Below are positions 1 through 11,726 of a DNA stretch of 64,000 bases, piece after piece; the stretch's first letter is position 1; each line of letters begins with the position of its first letter. Source of the stretch: Heterotrichella gracilis (Eukaryota; Sar; Xanthophyceae; Tribonematales; Xanthonemataceae); assembly GCA_032358255.1 (NCBI GenBank), contig JAULBX010001003.1:1-64000 (forward strand), written 5' to 3'. A model generated the notes under the pieces. The model was not told where the DNA came from and searched no databases. It saw only the letters and a list, made by a program, of their open reading frames with translations. A program made the translations under genes and the position numbers.

Positions 1-602
1 GTGGTTCAAACAGTGCCAGGAAAGAGCTGCGTGGCGCCGCATATGCAAGACCGACTGCTAATCTGGCTGTATTGCTGAAATGCATGTAACTAACTAACTA
101 ACTAACATACCAGACAGGGGCTTGGGAATACGGTAGCCAAAACCAGCATACCTGGGTCACAACTGTCTCAGCTGCCAGATCAGGCAGGACCATTTTCGCC
201 GCACTTTCGCTCAATAGCAGGGCCAGCACGCCTGGTACAAAATACCTCAGACCCGTGTCCACCACTGGCAGAGAAAGCAGGCGCAGCTTCCTCTTCTCCT
301 GCACAGCACTTTAAACGTTTTATTGCAAGCACCATGGTGCACCAGGGCAGCCTGCACAGTACTCAAAAAGGTCCAAAGCACGCACAGGATGGTAAGCACT
401 CAGCATACACAGCAACAAAACCATAGTTTGTTGGCAGCAAGGAGAACACGACACCACCACGTACCTTTGGCGGGTTGTGGTCCATCGCGCACACCCTCGG
501 TGCTGTCTGCCTGCCAGCTGGTGGAGCCCGGGCGTGACCTGTGCCCTTCTGGGCAAACCGCCCCTGCGCCGTCACACGGCTGCCCGAAGTTACTGCCAGC
601 AT
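1..602 (-). CDS. Unidentified hydrophobic protein, 5' part only (runs off left edge)
   Basis: Three exons fit together in phase on the minus strand. Exon 1 ends at 465 with donor AAAG|gtacgt. It starts either at the ATG at 602 or at an in-frame ATG at 485 (MDHNPPK). Exon 2 is 298-111 with donor CTG|gtatgt, and exon 3 runs from 74 off the edge at 1. The joined protein has a short basic start (PKEKRKLR) and then hydrophobic stretches (RYFVPGVLALLLSE, VCWFWLPYSQAPV, RLAVGLAYAAP), which suggests a membrane protein. I do not recognise the family. An alternative donor at the end of VVTQ (CAG|gtatgc) exists but leads into a stop or a poor frame. The intron between exons 2 and 3 starts near a (GTTA)n tract. 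The gene is divergent from FMC1. Existence is likely but function is unknown. Confidence 0.45.
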
Positions 603-1306
603 CGTGAAGTCTGTAGACGTCTGCTCGGCCGAAACGTTGTGGGTGGTTCTACACCTGCCCAGCTGGACTGGAAAATCTCTGGGTACAAGGTAATCAGAAG
701 GACAAACGCTCCAACGGCAGGATCAGCTGGACAGAGCCAAACAGGGCATGAGCGGCAGGTCAACGCCTTTGAGCCAGCGACCTGATTCGTGGACTGTGGT
801 CGTTTGTGGCGAGTGTTGGGCTTCGGTCTAAAAACACAGCCTACTCAGTGGTAAGGGGGGCGGTTACACTACTACGGAAACACACTCGTATGCCATGCTG
901 CCAAAAAGGTGTCAACGTGTCGCGTTTTAACCATCAGCTTGGCAGATGCATGCGTCACAACCCCTTGCCACATCACGAGGGTGGAACGAGTTATAATGCT
1001 GGCACCTCGAGAATCGCCCAAAACCGCTTTGTTGATGTGATTGAGCACGTATAAAGGAGTTTAACATAGATGTAGAAGGCAACACTGGTTTCAAGACACT
1101 CGCACTTTGGCTTATAACCATAGCTTACAGCAGAGCGCACTAACTGATGTCAACAGTGCGCTTTTCAGTAAACTCACAAGAAGCAGCGGTACCCTTTTCA
1201 GCACGGTAGTACGTTTTAGGCATGGCTGGACTAGGCAGAGCATAGCAATTCTACATTGTTTTGGCACAAGCCGCTGCCAGATTGTTCGCTTACAACTTTC
1301 CAAGGC
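603..1306. other. Divergent intergenic region
   Basis: This is the space between two divergently transcribed genes. No convincing coding exon is seen; the ORFs here lack splice and codon support. A TATAAAGG word lies at 1050-1057, about 250 bases before the FMC1 start, and could be a core promoter element for the plus strand, but one motif is weak evidence. Confidence 0.4.
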
Positions 1307-1997
1307 ATGAGTGCTCAGCAAGTATATCGGGAGCTACAGAAAGCCGTTGCGCGCCACATAACCTCGCAGACAGGCAATACATATTTCCGCGACCATGTTG
1401 CGGCAGAGTTCAGGAAGCACGCGAACGTGAGGGACTCTAGCATTGCTGCCAGCCTGCTGCAGCAAGCGAAGGACTATGCACAGCTGTTGGGAGATGTCCA
1501 CGATCACAAGGTACGACGGTGACCTGTCTGAATAACTGGACTGCGTATTTGAGACGAACTAGTAAACTAGACTGCGAAGTCTATATATGCATGCATGTGC
1601 ATATGCATGCATATGTCTCAGCGCAAATGTTGCACAACCCGTGTCCTGGCTGTAAGCAGCTATTCTTGTCCAGCCCATGCACTTCGTATGTGATGCTGGA
1701 CTTGTTATGCATCCAGCGTGCGGTCCTTATTGCTCAATTACACGTGCATGTCCTGCCGTGTGTGCGCAATTCTAGTCCCCAGGTGACCAGTTTGTGGCCC
1801 CTGCCATGGCGCAAACCCATGTGTCGTAACCCTTTCCCCAGGACCTGCTGCTGAGTTACAACATTGGCATCGACCGTGAGGCGCGGCAGCGGCAGAACGT
1901 TGCCGCCACTGCCAACCGGGTGGGCCTGAGTGTGCCTGCCGGATATCTGAAGCACGGGGGGATGGAGAGGGGGCCAACAGATGAGGAAACTAAGTGA
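1307..1997 (+). CDS. FMC1: FMC1-like mitochondrial F1F0-ATPase assembly factor (LYR family)
   Basis: Two exons, 1307-1510 and 1842-1997, join in phase 0 (CACAAG|gtacga ... ccccag|GACCTG) to give 119 residues, close to the 113 residues of human FMC1. The order of recognisable pieces matches FMC1 as I recall it: an N-terminal YRELQ (an LYR-like motif), a helical middle with TYFRDHVAAEFRKH, then an end segment with ANRVGLSVP that parallels the GLVGLKLP tail of the animal protein. In yeast, FMC1 helps the Atp12 chaperone assemble the F1 part of ATP synthase in the mitochondrial matrix. The start is the first ATG of the conserved reading frame, and no separate presequence is visible. Its 3' end faces that of the taspase gene. 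The similarity is short and the family diverges fast, so the call is good but not certain. Confidence 0.72.
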
Positions 1998-2813
1998 TGC
2001 AACCATGCAGCAAGCTGAATAGCAAGGAGGATTGTGGCGGCTGTGGCACACACAGGGACCCCAATTAAAGTGCGCCTTGGTGAACCATACAATATGCCTC
2101 CCACGTCACATAAGGTTACCCAAACATTGGAGGTTCCATACAACTGTGGCCTGCTGATACAAAATTTTGCACACCATGAGGACTGGTGACAAGCGCTGAT
2201 CAAATGCATGACACAGTGCGCACAATAGATATCAAGTATTGGAAGGCCCATGCTGACCTTCAGGTGATTTGATTCAGTTAACAGTCCCCACTGACTTGTC
2301 ACTGTCAGAAATTCCCTATGCACACCAACAGTGATGACACCAATCCATCATGCATGGACCATGTTGGTTGATTCTTTTGAATTTGTTTTCTTACAAATAA
2401 AAGTTCAGATATTGAGTGAGCCGCTGTGGCCCTTGCTGCTCAGTGGCTCATGCCAGCACAGTGTGTCACACGTGGCATGGCCAATGGGTGTAACGCCAAT
2501 GCCAAGTCTGAGTGAGTCACTTAATAATTGCAATTTTCAGAACTAAGTTTGAACACACATGGCTGTTGACAATTGCTCAAGATTAAGTTGACCTCTACTG
2601 TTGCTTCGAATTGCAAAGAAAGAAGAAAGGAAGAAAGGGAACGCACAGAGGCGTAGTTGGGGGGCCACTGGCTCGCACCAGGGCACCACACAAGCCAGAA
2701 CGGCTGGTCAAAGGTGGGCAAAGAGATCCCAGTTGCTATAAAAAATATACATGACAATATTGTGACCATATGGTAGAAGCGCTGCGATGGGCGGCAAGCA
2801 CACCATGATCCAA
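1998..2813. other. Convergent 3' intergenic region
   Basis: The region separates the 3' ends of the FMC1-like and taspase genes. It is relatively A/T-rich with an A/G-rich tract around 2615-2640. I see no coding exon or structural RNA. Confidence 0.4.
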
Positions 2814-5800
2814 TCATGTCACAGGGTCTGCTAGAGGCCAGTGCGTGTGGGCACCAAACCGCACCACCGAGCGCGGAAACCCCCTGTGCCAGGGCCCATG
2901 CGCCTGGCGCAGCATGTGCACCGAAGGCTGCGCCAGCCCCTGGTGCAGCAGCGCTATCCCCATGGAGGCTGACAGGTGGACAGCGCCCAGCTCAATGTGG
3001 AGGCTGCTGGCTCTTGCGTCGCTGCTGGTGGAGGCGGGAGTGGCTTCCTCACGAGTCACGCGCACTGCCACCACGCCACAGTCCCGGGGCTCAGGCCCCT
3101 GCAGGATGGTTGGAGGGGTGGATTGGGATGACAGGCCCTGGCGCATGAGCCAATTGGTCCATAACAACCAGTGCATTTATAAAAATAGTTTTACCATGGA
3201 GATTCGCAATGCCTGGGCCATCACACATGCCTATGCCAATGCACAACCGTGTCACATTGGTTGTGCATGTTGAGTACCATTCAAGACATGGTGCAATATG
3301 AGTCACAGCGCCCATCAACAAGATCACCATCATGCATGTGTTGAGCCATAGTGCACCCACCGTCAATATGCTGCTGTGCATGACGTCAGCACATGCGTCG
3401 TCCACCGCCCTCTCCCCACCCTCCTGCATGGCCCTGCAGCACTCCCTTGCCAGCAGCGCCTCCATCACCACCTCGCCCACACCCGTCACGCTGATGCCCA
3501 CGCCAGGCCTGAGCAAGCACAGGGACAACTGTCAGCCATGCAAACATGCACCAGGCAGCACCAAGTTATAAGGCCAGGCACGTGCAGGTGTCACTGTTTG
3601 GTGTGCGGCATTTGTGTTTCCGTATGAGCATCGACATCTCCTTGCTGAATGCCAGATAGGGATGTGGGGTGGTGGTGACTTATGATGGGCGTGGATGATG
3701 CACCTGTGTTATGCATGTGCAGCAGATACCCAATGCTGTGGCTACATGCCAAGGCCAGGTTGGCCACCCAGTGACATGAGTTTGCTGGCGGCAGTGCAGT
3801 GGCCTTTCACCGCTGAAACCAAACTCACTTACCTCCCTTGATCCCCATCATCAGCCCAGCAGCCGCACCCGTACAGCGCTGCCTCCCCAACCCTCCCACA
3901 TGTTTTCAGTGCTATCCCCCCTGACGACACACCCGAGGCAATGCGGCCTGCAGCCACCATGTGCGGAGCGGGTAAACACTCTATGCATGACAATATCCCC
4001 GGATTGACCACCTTCCATTGCAGCTGAGGCCAATGTGAGCATGATGTGCACTGCCACCAGAGTTTAGGGTTTAGGTAGAGTACCAAGCAACACCACATTC
4101 CACTCTGCTGTCATGGAATGCCCCCTTTTCACGCACAAACCTCAAATGCAGATGTCGCCAGCCTTCCCAAGCATTAGTGGACTCGCCTTCTGCATTGATG
4201 CATATACAGCCAACGGTGTCAAACGCCACCCCCTCCATGTCAATGCCATCTTCCTCTAGGCTGGCGCAGGGCTGGTGGTCATCGTGCTTGGCACGCTTCT
4301 CTGCGCTCCACGCACTATGCTCCCCTGGATGAATGTCAGCGCTCCTGGCCACATCTCCCTCCCCACTTCTCGTGCCAGGAAATCCCGCCTCCTGCACCAC
4401 TTTCCCTGGTGCCGCCGACCCCCCCACTGCCTGCGCAGGCATTGCTGCAAGGTTCCCATTATTGGCTTCATGAGGAAGGGACACGGTTGGGGTCTGGTGA
4501 GCAGCTGGCGGGTGGGCAGAGCGGGTGGCAGCCTCCTCCGCCACCATTGCGCTGTACTTGCTCCACTGGTGGTGCGCACGGGTGGTTACATGGTGCTGTA
4601 GACAAGGGGGGGGAAAGGGGGGCATTGTTGATGATCGTATGGCCAGGGGCGCGTTTGCCCTACTGTAAATAACTGGGGCGGGGCACAGGCCTGTGCTGGC
4701 AACAGGCAATGGGCATGCAACCGCCGCCGCCAAAGAATGCCAATTCATTTACAAATGCTCAGTCCCTTGCATGCCAATCCCTGGGAGCACCCGACCGGTC
4801 CTCACCCACCCACCTGCTGTAACTGCTCTGCTGACGTGGCGGCCCCCAGGCCCCTGGTCACTGCCCACTCACGGGCTCGGTCACCAACAAGCATCCTGCA
4901 TGCAGGTGCATACAGCGTCAGCATGGACAACATGCATGCCTCCAGACGAGTAGCAGACACCAGCATGTGGCATGAGGCACTGGTCCATGAATGGGTAGCG
5001 CACACTCTGTGGTGCGGGTTGCCCCAAAGCCACACCCTAGCAGTAGCAATAGCAGTAGCAATAGCGGTTGCAGTTGCAGGCGGCGTCACCTGGGGCGCAC
5101 TCTCCCCAGGGGCAGAGCCACCTGGCTCTCCTCTGCCAGGAGCAGCGCGGCTTGGACAGGGTTGTGGAGGCCTGGGGGAGGCCACAGGTTGGGTGGTACA
5201 GGGCATGCAACAGGGTTCGCATTGGTGTGGGTCCCATTTGCTTGCTATGTGGTGCGGTAAGGAGACAGGGTGCAGGGTGCAGGTGCAGTGGCAACGGCAG
5301 TGGGCGCGGTGGCAGCGAGTGTGTTGCCCCCACTGGTAGTTGCCTCACTTGACTCCACGTATGTGGTGTACCTTGAACCGCCCCTACAGCGCCAAAGGCC
5401 CCGCCTCCACTCATCACGCTGGCATCACACTCCACCACCCCGGTCTCAGTCAAATTGGACCCCCGCCCAGCGTTGTACAGCTTGTTGTCCTGCAGAACGG
5501 GCCATCCAGGCCATCAGTGTTCTGCAGCAGATTCTGGGCAGCAAGGGACATATTTGGCTAGCATATACGTTTCTTGTTGCTCAGGTGAGTGCAAAGCAGG
5601 CACCCGACCTCTAGGACTGTGATGGCTGCAGCAACAGCCTTCAAAGGGTCTCCAGTCAACCGGAGCTCGTCAGCAGCGCGTGAGCATGCCTCCTTCATAC
5701 CCTGCTTGTAGGGCTCCTCGTGGCGATGAGAGCAGTGCCCAACTCCAACGTGCACCATAACAAGACAATGGTGGTCCCCTGACAAAGGTTGTCCTGTGGA

Positions 5801-5848
5801 AGTTCTCATTACATTTGGCTCGTTTGCATGCATGCATGCATCGGACAC
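2814..5848 (-). CDS. TASP1: Taspase-1-like threonine aspartase (Ntn hydrolase, asparaginase type-2 family)
   Basis: Eight minus-strand exons join in phase: 5848-5609, 5489-5372, 5171-5090, 4895-4814, 4595-4187, 3947-3833, 3508-3361, 3098-2814 (492 residues; human TASP1 has 420). Landmarks in order are MVHVGVGH (human LVHAGAGY), [93 protein letters not shown] and [10 protein letters not shown]. The Thr of DTVG, about residue 301, is the expected nucleophile created by self-cleavage into alpha and beta chains. The segment before it (about residues 195-290) is a longer low-complexity loop than in animals. GCGCWA and LLAREC are taspase signatures, not those of the plant isoaspartyl peptidases. 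Animal taspases cut MLL and TFIIA; the algal substrate is unknown. The intron after 4187 appears to use a GC donor (AAG|gcgagt), which keeps the frame. The start at 5848 is the most upstream ATG of the open frame and is uncertain. Confidence 0.88.
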
Positions 5849-6583
5849 AATCTGCTTTGGTCAACAAGAGTAGATCAGCCTTTCACAAGCGACGTGCGAC
5901 AAGAGCTCTTTGTGGGTTGCGCAGATGCTGTTGGTGTGACTGACTTGGTAAAGAGGTGTAACAGGTCGGGCATCCCACGATGATTCACAGGGGAGAACTA
6001 TCATGAAAACAAGAGCTTGTGGCAAAGACCCGGATAGGCCTAGCTGCTTGAGCAAAAATAAATCAATTTTGGCACACCTGCAGACACGCTGAACGCTGGA
6101 GCCCAAAGAAGCAGTGCATAACAATTGGGCGCATTCCGTCACAGGAAGCCTGCTCAAGCAGACCGCAATTTTGAACGTAGTGGTCCCTGCGTAAATGGTC
6201 AGAAGACGACTGCTTACAACCAACGCTTCAGTCAAACAAGCACGTGTTTCAACTGCAGACCCAATCAGACTGCAGTGCCGTATGCACCTCAGTACAAGCT
6301 GTAACCGGTGCAGTTGTTGCACCAGTGGTGCTCCTACTAGCCCATGCAAGTGCGGAAGCCTGGAGTGTGGAAATAGATACCCAAAAAAATCAGTCTCTTC
6401 TAAAGCGCAAACTCAAATACACTAACCTATCTACTGGCACGATGGTGGTGACAGACTAGCGGCTTCTGCCGTGAATTGCAAGCAGCAGTGGGTTGTATGT
6501 GGGCAGAGGAAATATCAAAGGCAACACTGCTGCTGAGGTTATGTGTCGGCTGGCAGCGCTGCATGGTGATGGATTACTGCTGC
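5849..6583. other. Intergenic region between two minus-strand genes
   Basis: This holds the presumed promoter or 5' leader of the taspase gene and the 3' flank of the transporter gene. A 162-residue minus-strand ORF crosses it, but its composition and lack of splice sites give no support for coding. A small 5' taspase exon here cannot be excluded. Confidence 0.35.
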
Positions 6584-7758
6584 TCAGCCCTTGAGGTTGC
6601 CACTGCCCGACTTGGGCAGCAGCGGCTCATGCTGTTCTTCTTGTTGCGTCTTGAGCTTCTCCTGTACCATCTTCTTGGCCTTCTGGGAGGTGTACCCGTA
6701 GCACACCATGCCAGCCACAGCCAGCAAGATACCGGCTGCCTGCTTGGGCGTCATGGAACCGTCAAAAAACATCCACCCACCAACCAACACCAGCACCGTC
6801 TTCAGATGACCCTGCAACAGGTGCACAGGCAGGTGGCTACTGGCGCCGGGGAACAGACACACCTCCAAGACTTTGAACAGAGAGCAGGCAGGCAAATGAG
6901 CTGTGCTTTACTCACCATGACCTGGAATGTCACCGCTGTCAAGCGCTTCAAGCACATGTACTGGCTCAGGTTGACTAGTACAGCCAGCATACACGTGACC
7001 GCCACCAAAGCGACCACAATTCCCGTCCAGTGGTAGTGCATGATCCAGCGGCCAGAAAGCGTGTATCTGTCTACAACTGGGCCAAGGAGAAGGAGAGAGA
7101 AGCCCTGGTAGGGTGCTGTGGCTGACAGGAACTCGCTGGAAGTGAGCTCATGCTTGTTCTGCAGCACTCCACACAAGATCTGCTGCAGGGCCGAGGTGAA
7201 GACGGAGATCCCAGCAATAAGCACTCCAACTGTCCTGATCTGGAAGTCTGTCACTGTGACTATTCCAACTCCAGTAACTACCACCACCATGGACAGCACG
7301 ACAGGCATGGGGAAGTGCCGTTTCAGCCAGAACGTCTCGATGACTGCTGTCACTGGGATGATCATGAGCTTGGCGATCTGGTAGAAGCCCACGGTGTTCA
7401 CTTGGAGTGACATGTTGAGACTGACAATTGAGGTGCTGGCGATCAGCACGAAAGCAAAAGCGTCGCGCTGTGGCAACCTCTTGATGGGCTTGTTGCTGAC
7501 ATTGGCTGGTTTGGTGAGCTTCACTGTTGCTGCTGAAGCTAGGAAGTGAAGGGCGCACAACGTGGTCACGAAGTTGAAACCATAACCACCATGCCCAGCC
7601 ATTAGCAGCTTGTTCACCAGAATGATGGACACTGAACTGCCAACGTTCAGCATCAGCACTCCAAAGGAAGCCACATCCATGCTTGCAACAGGCTCCCCTG
7701 CACATGCCAAACAGGCTTTGTGGCAAGTGTTGACAGCCTCCTTGTATCCCAAGCTCAC
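6584..7758 (-). CDS. Nucleotide-sugar transporter, UXT/URGT (NST-KT) type, drug/metabolite transporter superfamily
   Basis: Two exons, 7758-6916 and 6811-6584, join in phase 0 (GTCATG|gtgagt ... ttgcag|GGTCAT) to give 356 residues. The protein looks like the plant UDP-xylose and UDP-rhamnose/galactose transporters of the Golgi. Near the N-terminus it has SSVSIILVNKLLM and YGFNFVTTLCALHF. The middle has NTVGFYQIAKLMIIP, GVGIVTVTDFQ and SALQQI. Near the C-terminus it has LSQYMCLKRLTAVTFQVMGHLKT and a short charged cytosolic tail (KKMVQEKLK). About ten hydrophobic segments can be seen, as expected for the TPT/NST fold. The conserved GHLKT sequence spans the exon junction, which confirms the splice. 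It probably exchanges a nucleotide sugar for UMP across the Golgi or ER membrane; the exact sugar cannot be read from sequence. The start is the first ATG of the exon; MDVASFG, 26 residues later, is an alternative. Confidence 0.9.
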
Positions 7759-9261
7759 AACAGTGGCCTCCTAGCCTCACCTTTTTCACCTTCTTGACCC
7801 TCAGTGTCTGGTAGCTCGACTGCTGTACTGTTAGCCGAGCCTGTGTGTGCCTTACTCATTCACCTTGACCTTCAACGAACCCTGCCAGCGATCAAGACCC
7901 CGTTTACTACAGTACTAGTGGTGGCACCAACGTTTTGGTGGGCCACCGCGGTTGGGGGCCAGGTGCACAGACGGTGAGTAACTTTAGTGTTTGCTGGTGA
8001 CTAGCCCACAGTATCCGTGAAGTGAAACACAACAAAGTGGCCCAAACAGTACCCAGGAGCAAGTACAGCGCTGTGACCAACGTTTTGATGAGCCATTGAC
8101 AAGCTGGCAGACAAAATGCAGCGGCAAAGTGCTTAGCTCTCAACTAGTTTGAACTTGCTCACGACCTTTGCTGTGACGGGCAATTTGTTGGCGAGTGACA
8201 TATGCCCCCCCCCACACACATCGCACCAGGCGATAAACGATAGGGAGGTGTCGTTGGGAGAGCACTAAGCACACTAGCAAAGGTGCATACTGCTTGGCGT
8301 ACCTAGGTGTGGGAGCGCGAGGGTAAGATCTGCCAACCTGCAATTGCTGCAGACCGAAGTGACCTAGCGACTCCTGAAGGCGACTGTGCACCTGCCACTC
8401 TATCCAGACAGGCAGCGGCTCGACCAGCAATACAGCAGAACCAATCAACAGATACTGCCAGTGCGAGCACCCGACAACCCGAACAACACTGGATCAACAC
8501 GTCTGAAGGCCAGATCTCGTCCCCAGTATCTTGGCAGAAATGAGGGGCAACCTTAACATGACAAACTCACTCGAGTCAAGCTAGTCGAGCTTGCCTATGC
8601 TGCAAATGTGGTGGACCTTGCCTATGCATATAGCTCCAGCCTTGGCCTGTCTTTGTGCTGTTGACATCACCCGGGCAACACCATTTTTTGGAGGGTCATT
8701 TTCCAGGAAAAAATATGCCAATTTTCAACATGATCATGAACATGAAAAATGCACCATAAAATCGTCAAGCAAGAAACAGGTGTTCATTCAGGAGCAAGCA
8801 CTTGGTGTCCTGCTGTGGCACACTAGCGACTCCCTGACGAGGGTTGCACAAACTTCTCACAAGGTTGCTGCCAACCTCATTCAAGCAACCGGAACTTTTT
8901 GTACAGGCATTGCCATCCGCATGACGAAACCGGAACTTCATGAATGCCACCGCCACAAGCAATTGTGTGCCAACGTTTTGAGGGTGAACCCAACATCTTT
9001 GTAGTACTCAGCCATCTCCTAGCGTAAGGCCACTGCCATCCTTGGAAACCAGACGTCACCACCACCAACAAAACGGGCCGCATGAATGTACTAGCTGCTG
9101 CATTTAAACTATACAGTGTGCCAACTCTTGGTCGTGAAGAAAAGGGGAAAATGAACACACGTAATACAATGTGATACAGCGCCTACCAATACTCCATTGC
9201 GATACACTACTGGCACTCCTTCAGCAGAGCTGCGCACTTAATCCGTTTGCCCTCAGCCTGT
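7759..9261. other. Long intergenic region without a supported gene
   Basis: About 1.5 kb upstream of the transporter and downstream of the enoyl-CoA hydratase. A 137-codon plus-strand ORF (8591-9004) has no recognisable motif. The 11-mer CCAACGTTTTG appears three times (7927, 8077, 8970). A run of C with CACACACA lies near 8206-8220. Otherwise I see nothing. Confidence 0.4.
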
Positions 9262-11153
9262 CTACTTGTGCGTGAACTGGGGCTTGCGCTTCTCCACAAA
9301 CGCAGCCATGCCCTCCTTCTGGTCTTCCAGAGCAAAGCAGGACCAGAATTCTCGACTGCAAGCAAGATAAAGTGTACTGGGCGCACGTCGCAGTAATCTT
9401 TGCACATAGTGGACAGGTGGTGGCTTGCAGAATCTGGTCACAATGCAACATCATATTTAGGCAGCGTCCGATGAAGTGCAGACATACATGCTGTTCTTCA
9501 TCTGCACCTAAACAACCCACCAGGTGCTACCCATTCCTTTCCAGCTGCGTACCTCTCAAACGCCAGCCCTTGTGTGAGCCCCCCCTCATGAGCCTGATTC
9601 ATGCAGTCCTTGGCCTTGGCCACCACCGGCTGCGAGAAGGCGGCTATCTGCTGGCCCAGCTGCAGCGCCTCGTCCATCAGGCGATCAGCGGGCACCACTC
9701 GGCTGATGAGGCCCATGCGCTCAGCCTCCTCCGCACTCACCCTGCAGGTAGGTCACAATGGCGCGCCGGGCATGAGGTGACGCCATGTCCACGTATGCAT
9801 GGAATGACAAGCAATTTGATAAATGTACTAACTGCAGATGGCGTGCAGGCAGGTGGTGTTGCATCATTGCTGTGTAAAGGTTCCAGCATGTGTGGCGTGG
9901 GTCCACAGCCAGCAGGACCAGCTGCTCTGCATATGCCAAGCTGCTGATCAACTTCTGTCTGACAACCGGCACATGGTACATGGCTATTGACTGGAGCGCA
10001 CCTCTTCCCTGTCAGCACCATTTCCATTGCCTTGGACTTGCCCACTGCCCGCACCAGGCGCTGTGTGCCGCCCATTCCCGGTATGACGCCCAAGCCGATC
10101 TCTGGCTGTGGCACATTAAATGCTCCTGGTCAGTGTTGGCTGTGGTATCGGCATCATGCATCAAATTAAATATCAGACATACAACCCATCTTGAAATGCA
10201 AAATACGACTCCAGGATGCCAGCCAGATCAAACGCAACCGCCATGCCACTGCAACGATACATCATAATTCCCTGTGCAGCTGCCCAAAGGTGACTGTCAC
10301 AGAAGCACCTCAAAAGCATGTACCTGTTCCTCCTTACCTGACCAAACATGGCATTGGGGCTGGCCAAGATAATGTCGCACATCATCGCCAGCTCACACCC
10401 CCCGCCAAGCGCATAGCCATTGACCGCTGCAATGATGGGCTTGCGCACCTGGCGGATGACGTTCCACGCCTCAAGCCACTTGCTGTCAAGCGCCTGCAAG
10501 CACAACATCACTCACTACGTTGTCCAGAGGTGGCACTTGCAGTAGAACAGGCGGTGGCGCACTGGAGCTCGCCACTGGGACGAAAAGCCAAAGTCAAGGT
10601 GCACCTGTGGGTATGTCGTCAAGGCCATCTCCTTGATGTCCGCGCCTGCTGCAAATGCCTTGTTACCCTCCCCTGTCACAACAATGCACCGGGTCCCCGC
10701 CGTTTGGTCCAGCTTCAACAAGCACTCTGTCAGCTCCCTCATGACCTGCAAACACCCAATGGTCTTATTGACAAAATATTTTGACAAGCCCCGTGATAAC
10801 AGTAGACAGGTCTGTTGCAAGTAGCTGGTGCTTCAAGTGGCACGATCTTAGCAGGTTACCTCTGAATTCAGAGCGTTGAGAGACTTCGGTCGAGAGATTC
10901 GCACCACCGCAACCTGGTCTTTCACTTCCAGAGCTATCGTGTTGTACTGCTGCTCTCCAGTCATGGAAAATGTTGCAAATTTGCAGGGGAAGCTGCTTGT
11001 CTTTGCACATCGAGGACCGGCTGATGGGTCTAGCGTCGCGGAATGTGCGGCATGCATGTGCTTTTGCATGCATATACCAGCCATTGCTGTCGACGTTGAG
11101 CACTGCTTGCCTAGTGCCTTGACACACAGGGTGTCCATCGCCCTGAGAAACAT
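9262..11153 (-). CDS. Enoyl-CoA hydratase, mitochondrial short-chain (ECHS1-like) crotonase
   Basis: Six exons (11153-10860, 10745-10605, 10493-10338, 10105-10002, 9741-9553, 9355-9262) join in phase to 325 residues. The crotonase core is easy to follow: [53 protein letters not shown], then [27 protein letters not shown], and the ECHS1-type end [14 protein letters not shown]. The two expected catalytic glutamates are present, in GCELAM and in QPEI, and the oxyanion-hole glycines are present in GADI and ALGGG. The enzyme hydrates 2-enoyl-CoA in beta-oxidation and branched amino-acid breakdown. About 75 residues precede the core and include basic and Ser/Thr-rich stretches that could be a mitochondrial presequence. 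The ATG at 11153 is the first in the open frame, but an intron in the N-terminal part (GTATATGCATGC near 11070) is possible. It is divergent from the WD40 gene. Confidence 0.92.
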
Positions 11154-11726
11154 GTTTGCTGGTATAGCTGGAAAGTGGGCAGTGGGCAGGCTGGCACTGG
11201 GTTGGGTACAGCAAAGACTTGACCAGTTTCAGGGCACATGCCGTGAGTTCACCCGGGTATATTGTGTTTAATAACTTTCGCCAACACTACAGCCCGCATA
11301 TCTTGTTCTTGTTTGGCACTCGGTAAGCCGGGTTAGTATTACCGGGTGTGGACAGTAAAGTTGCGCTAACTTCCGCGGGGGTTTAAATAGCGTTTGGCTG
11401 GCGTTTGGCGTGGCACCAGCCCCGTTATTTCGTTAGCAAAAGCCATATGCATGCATAACAAGTGACCAAGCTTTAACACTTTGATCGACGCGCATGGGAC
11501 TTTTGCAGCTCTTCCTAGCTCACCGGCGTCACTTGCAAGTTGGCGCATCAGACCGCAGACGCCCCACAGAATAGTGGGCATGTTGCGTTAGAACTGGGTT
11601 GAGAGTGGGCGAGGTTGCCTAACCTTCAAGACAACACCAAGATCTGTTCGCAAATACTGTGACACCGTCGTTCGCTGAAGCTTTCTCCGCCAGTGTGTAT
11701 GCCGAACTGGCCCCATTGGAGGGATA
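11154..11726. promoter_or_regulatory. Probable bidirectional promoter region
   Basis: The 573 bases separate the starts of two divergent genes (enoyl-CoA hydratase and WD40 protein), so both promoters should lie here. I see no clear TATA box and no coding exon. The call rests on position only. Confidence 0.4.

Noticed and set aside
4071-4748. Single 225-codon minus-strand ORF as a separate gene
   Set aside because: It contains one taspase exon (4187-4595) read through into flanking introns.
5041-5075. CAGTAGCAATAG repeats as a protein-coding repeat
   Set aside because: It lies in a taspase intron and is a simple trinucleotide-like microsatellite.
5861-6349. Minus-strand ORF of 162 codons upstream of the taspase gene
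   Set aside because: No conserved motif and composition like random translated intergenic DNA.
8591-9004. Plus-strand ORF of 137 codons downstream of the enoyl-CoA hydratase
   Set aside because: No family motif, no splice context, and amino-acid composition unlike neighbouring exons.
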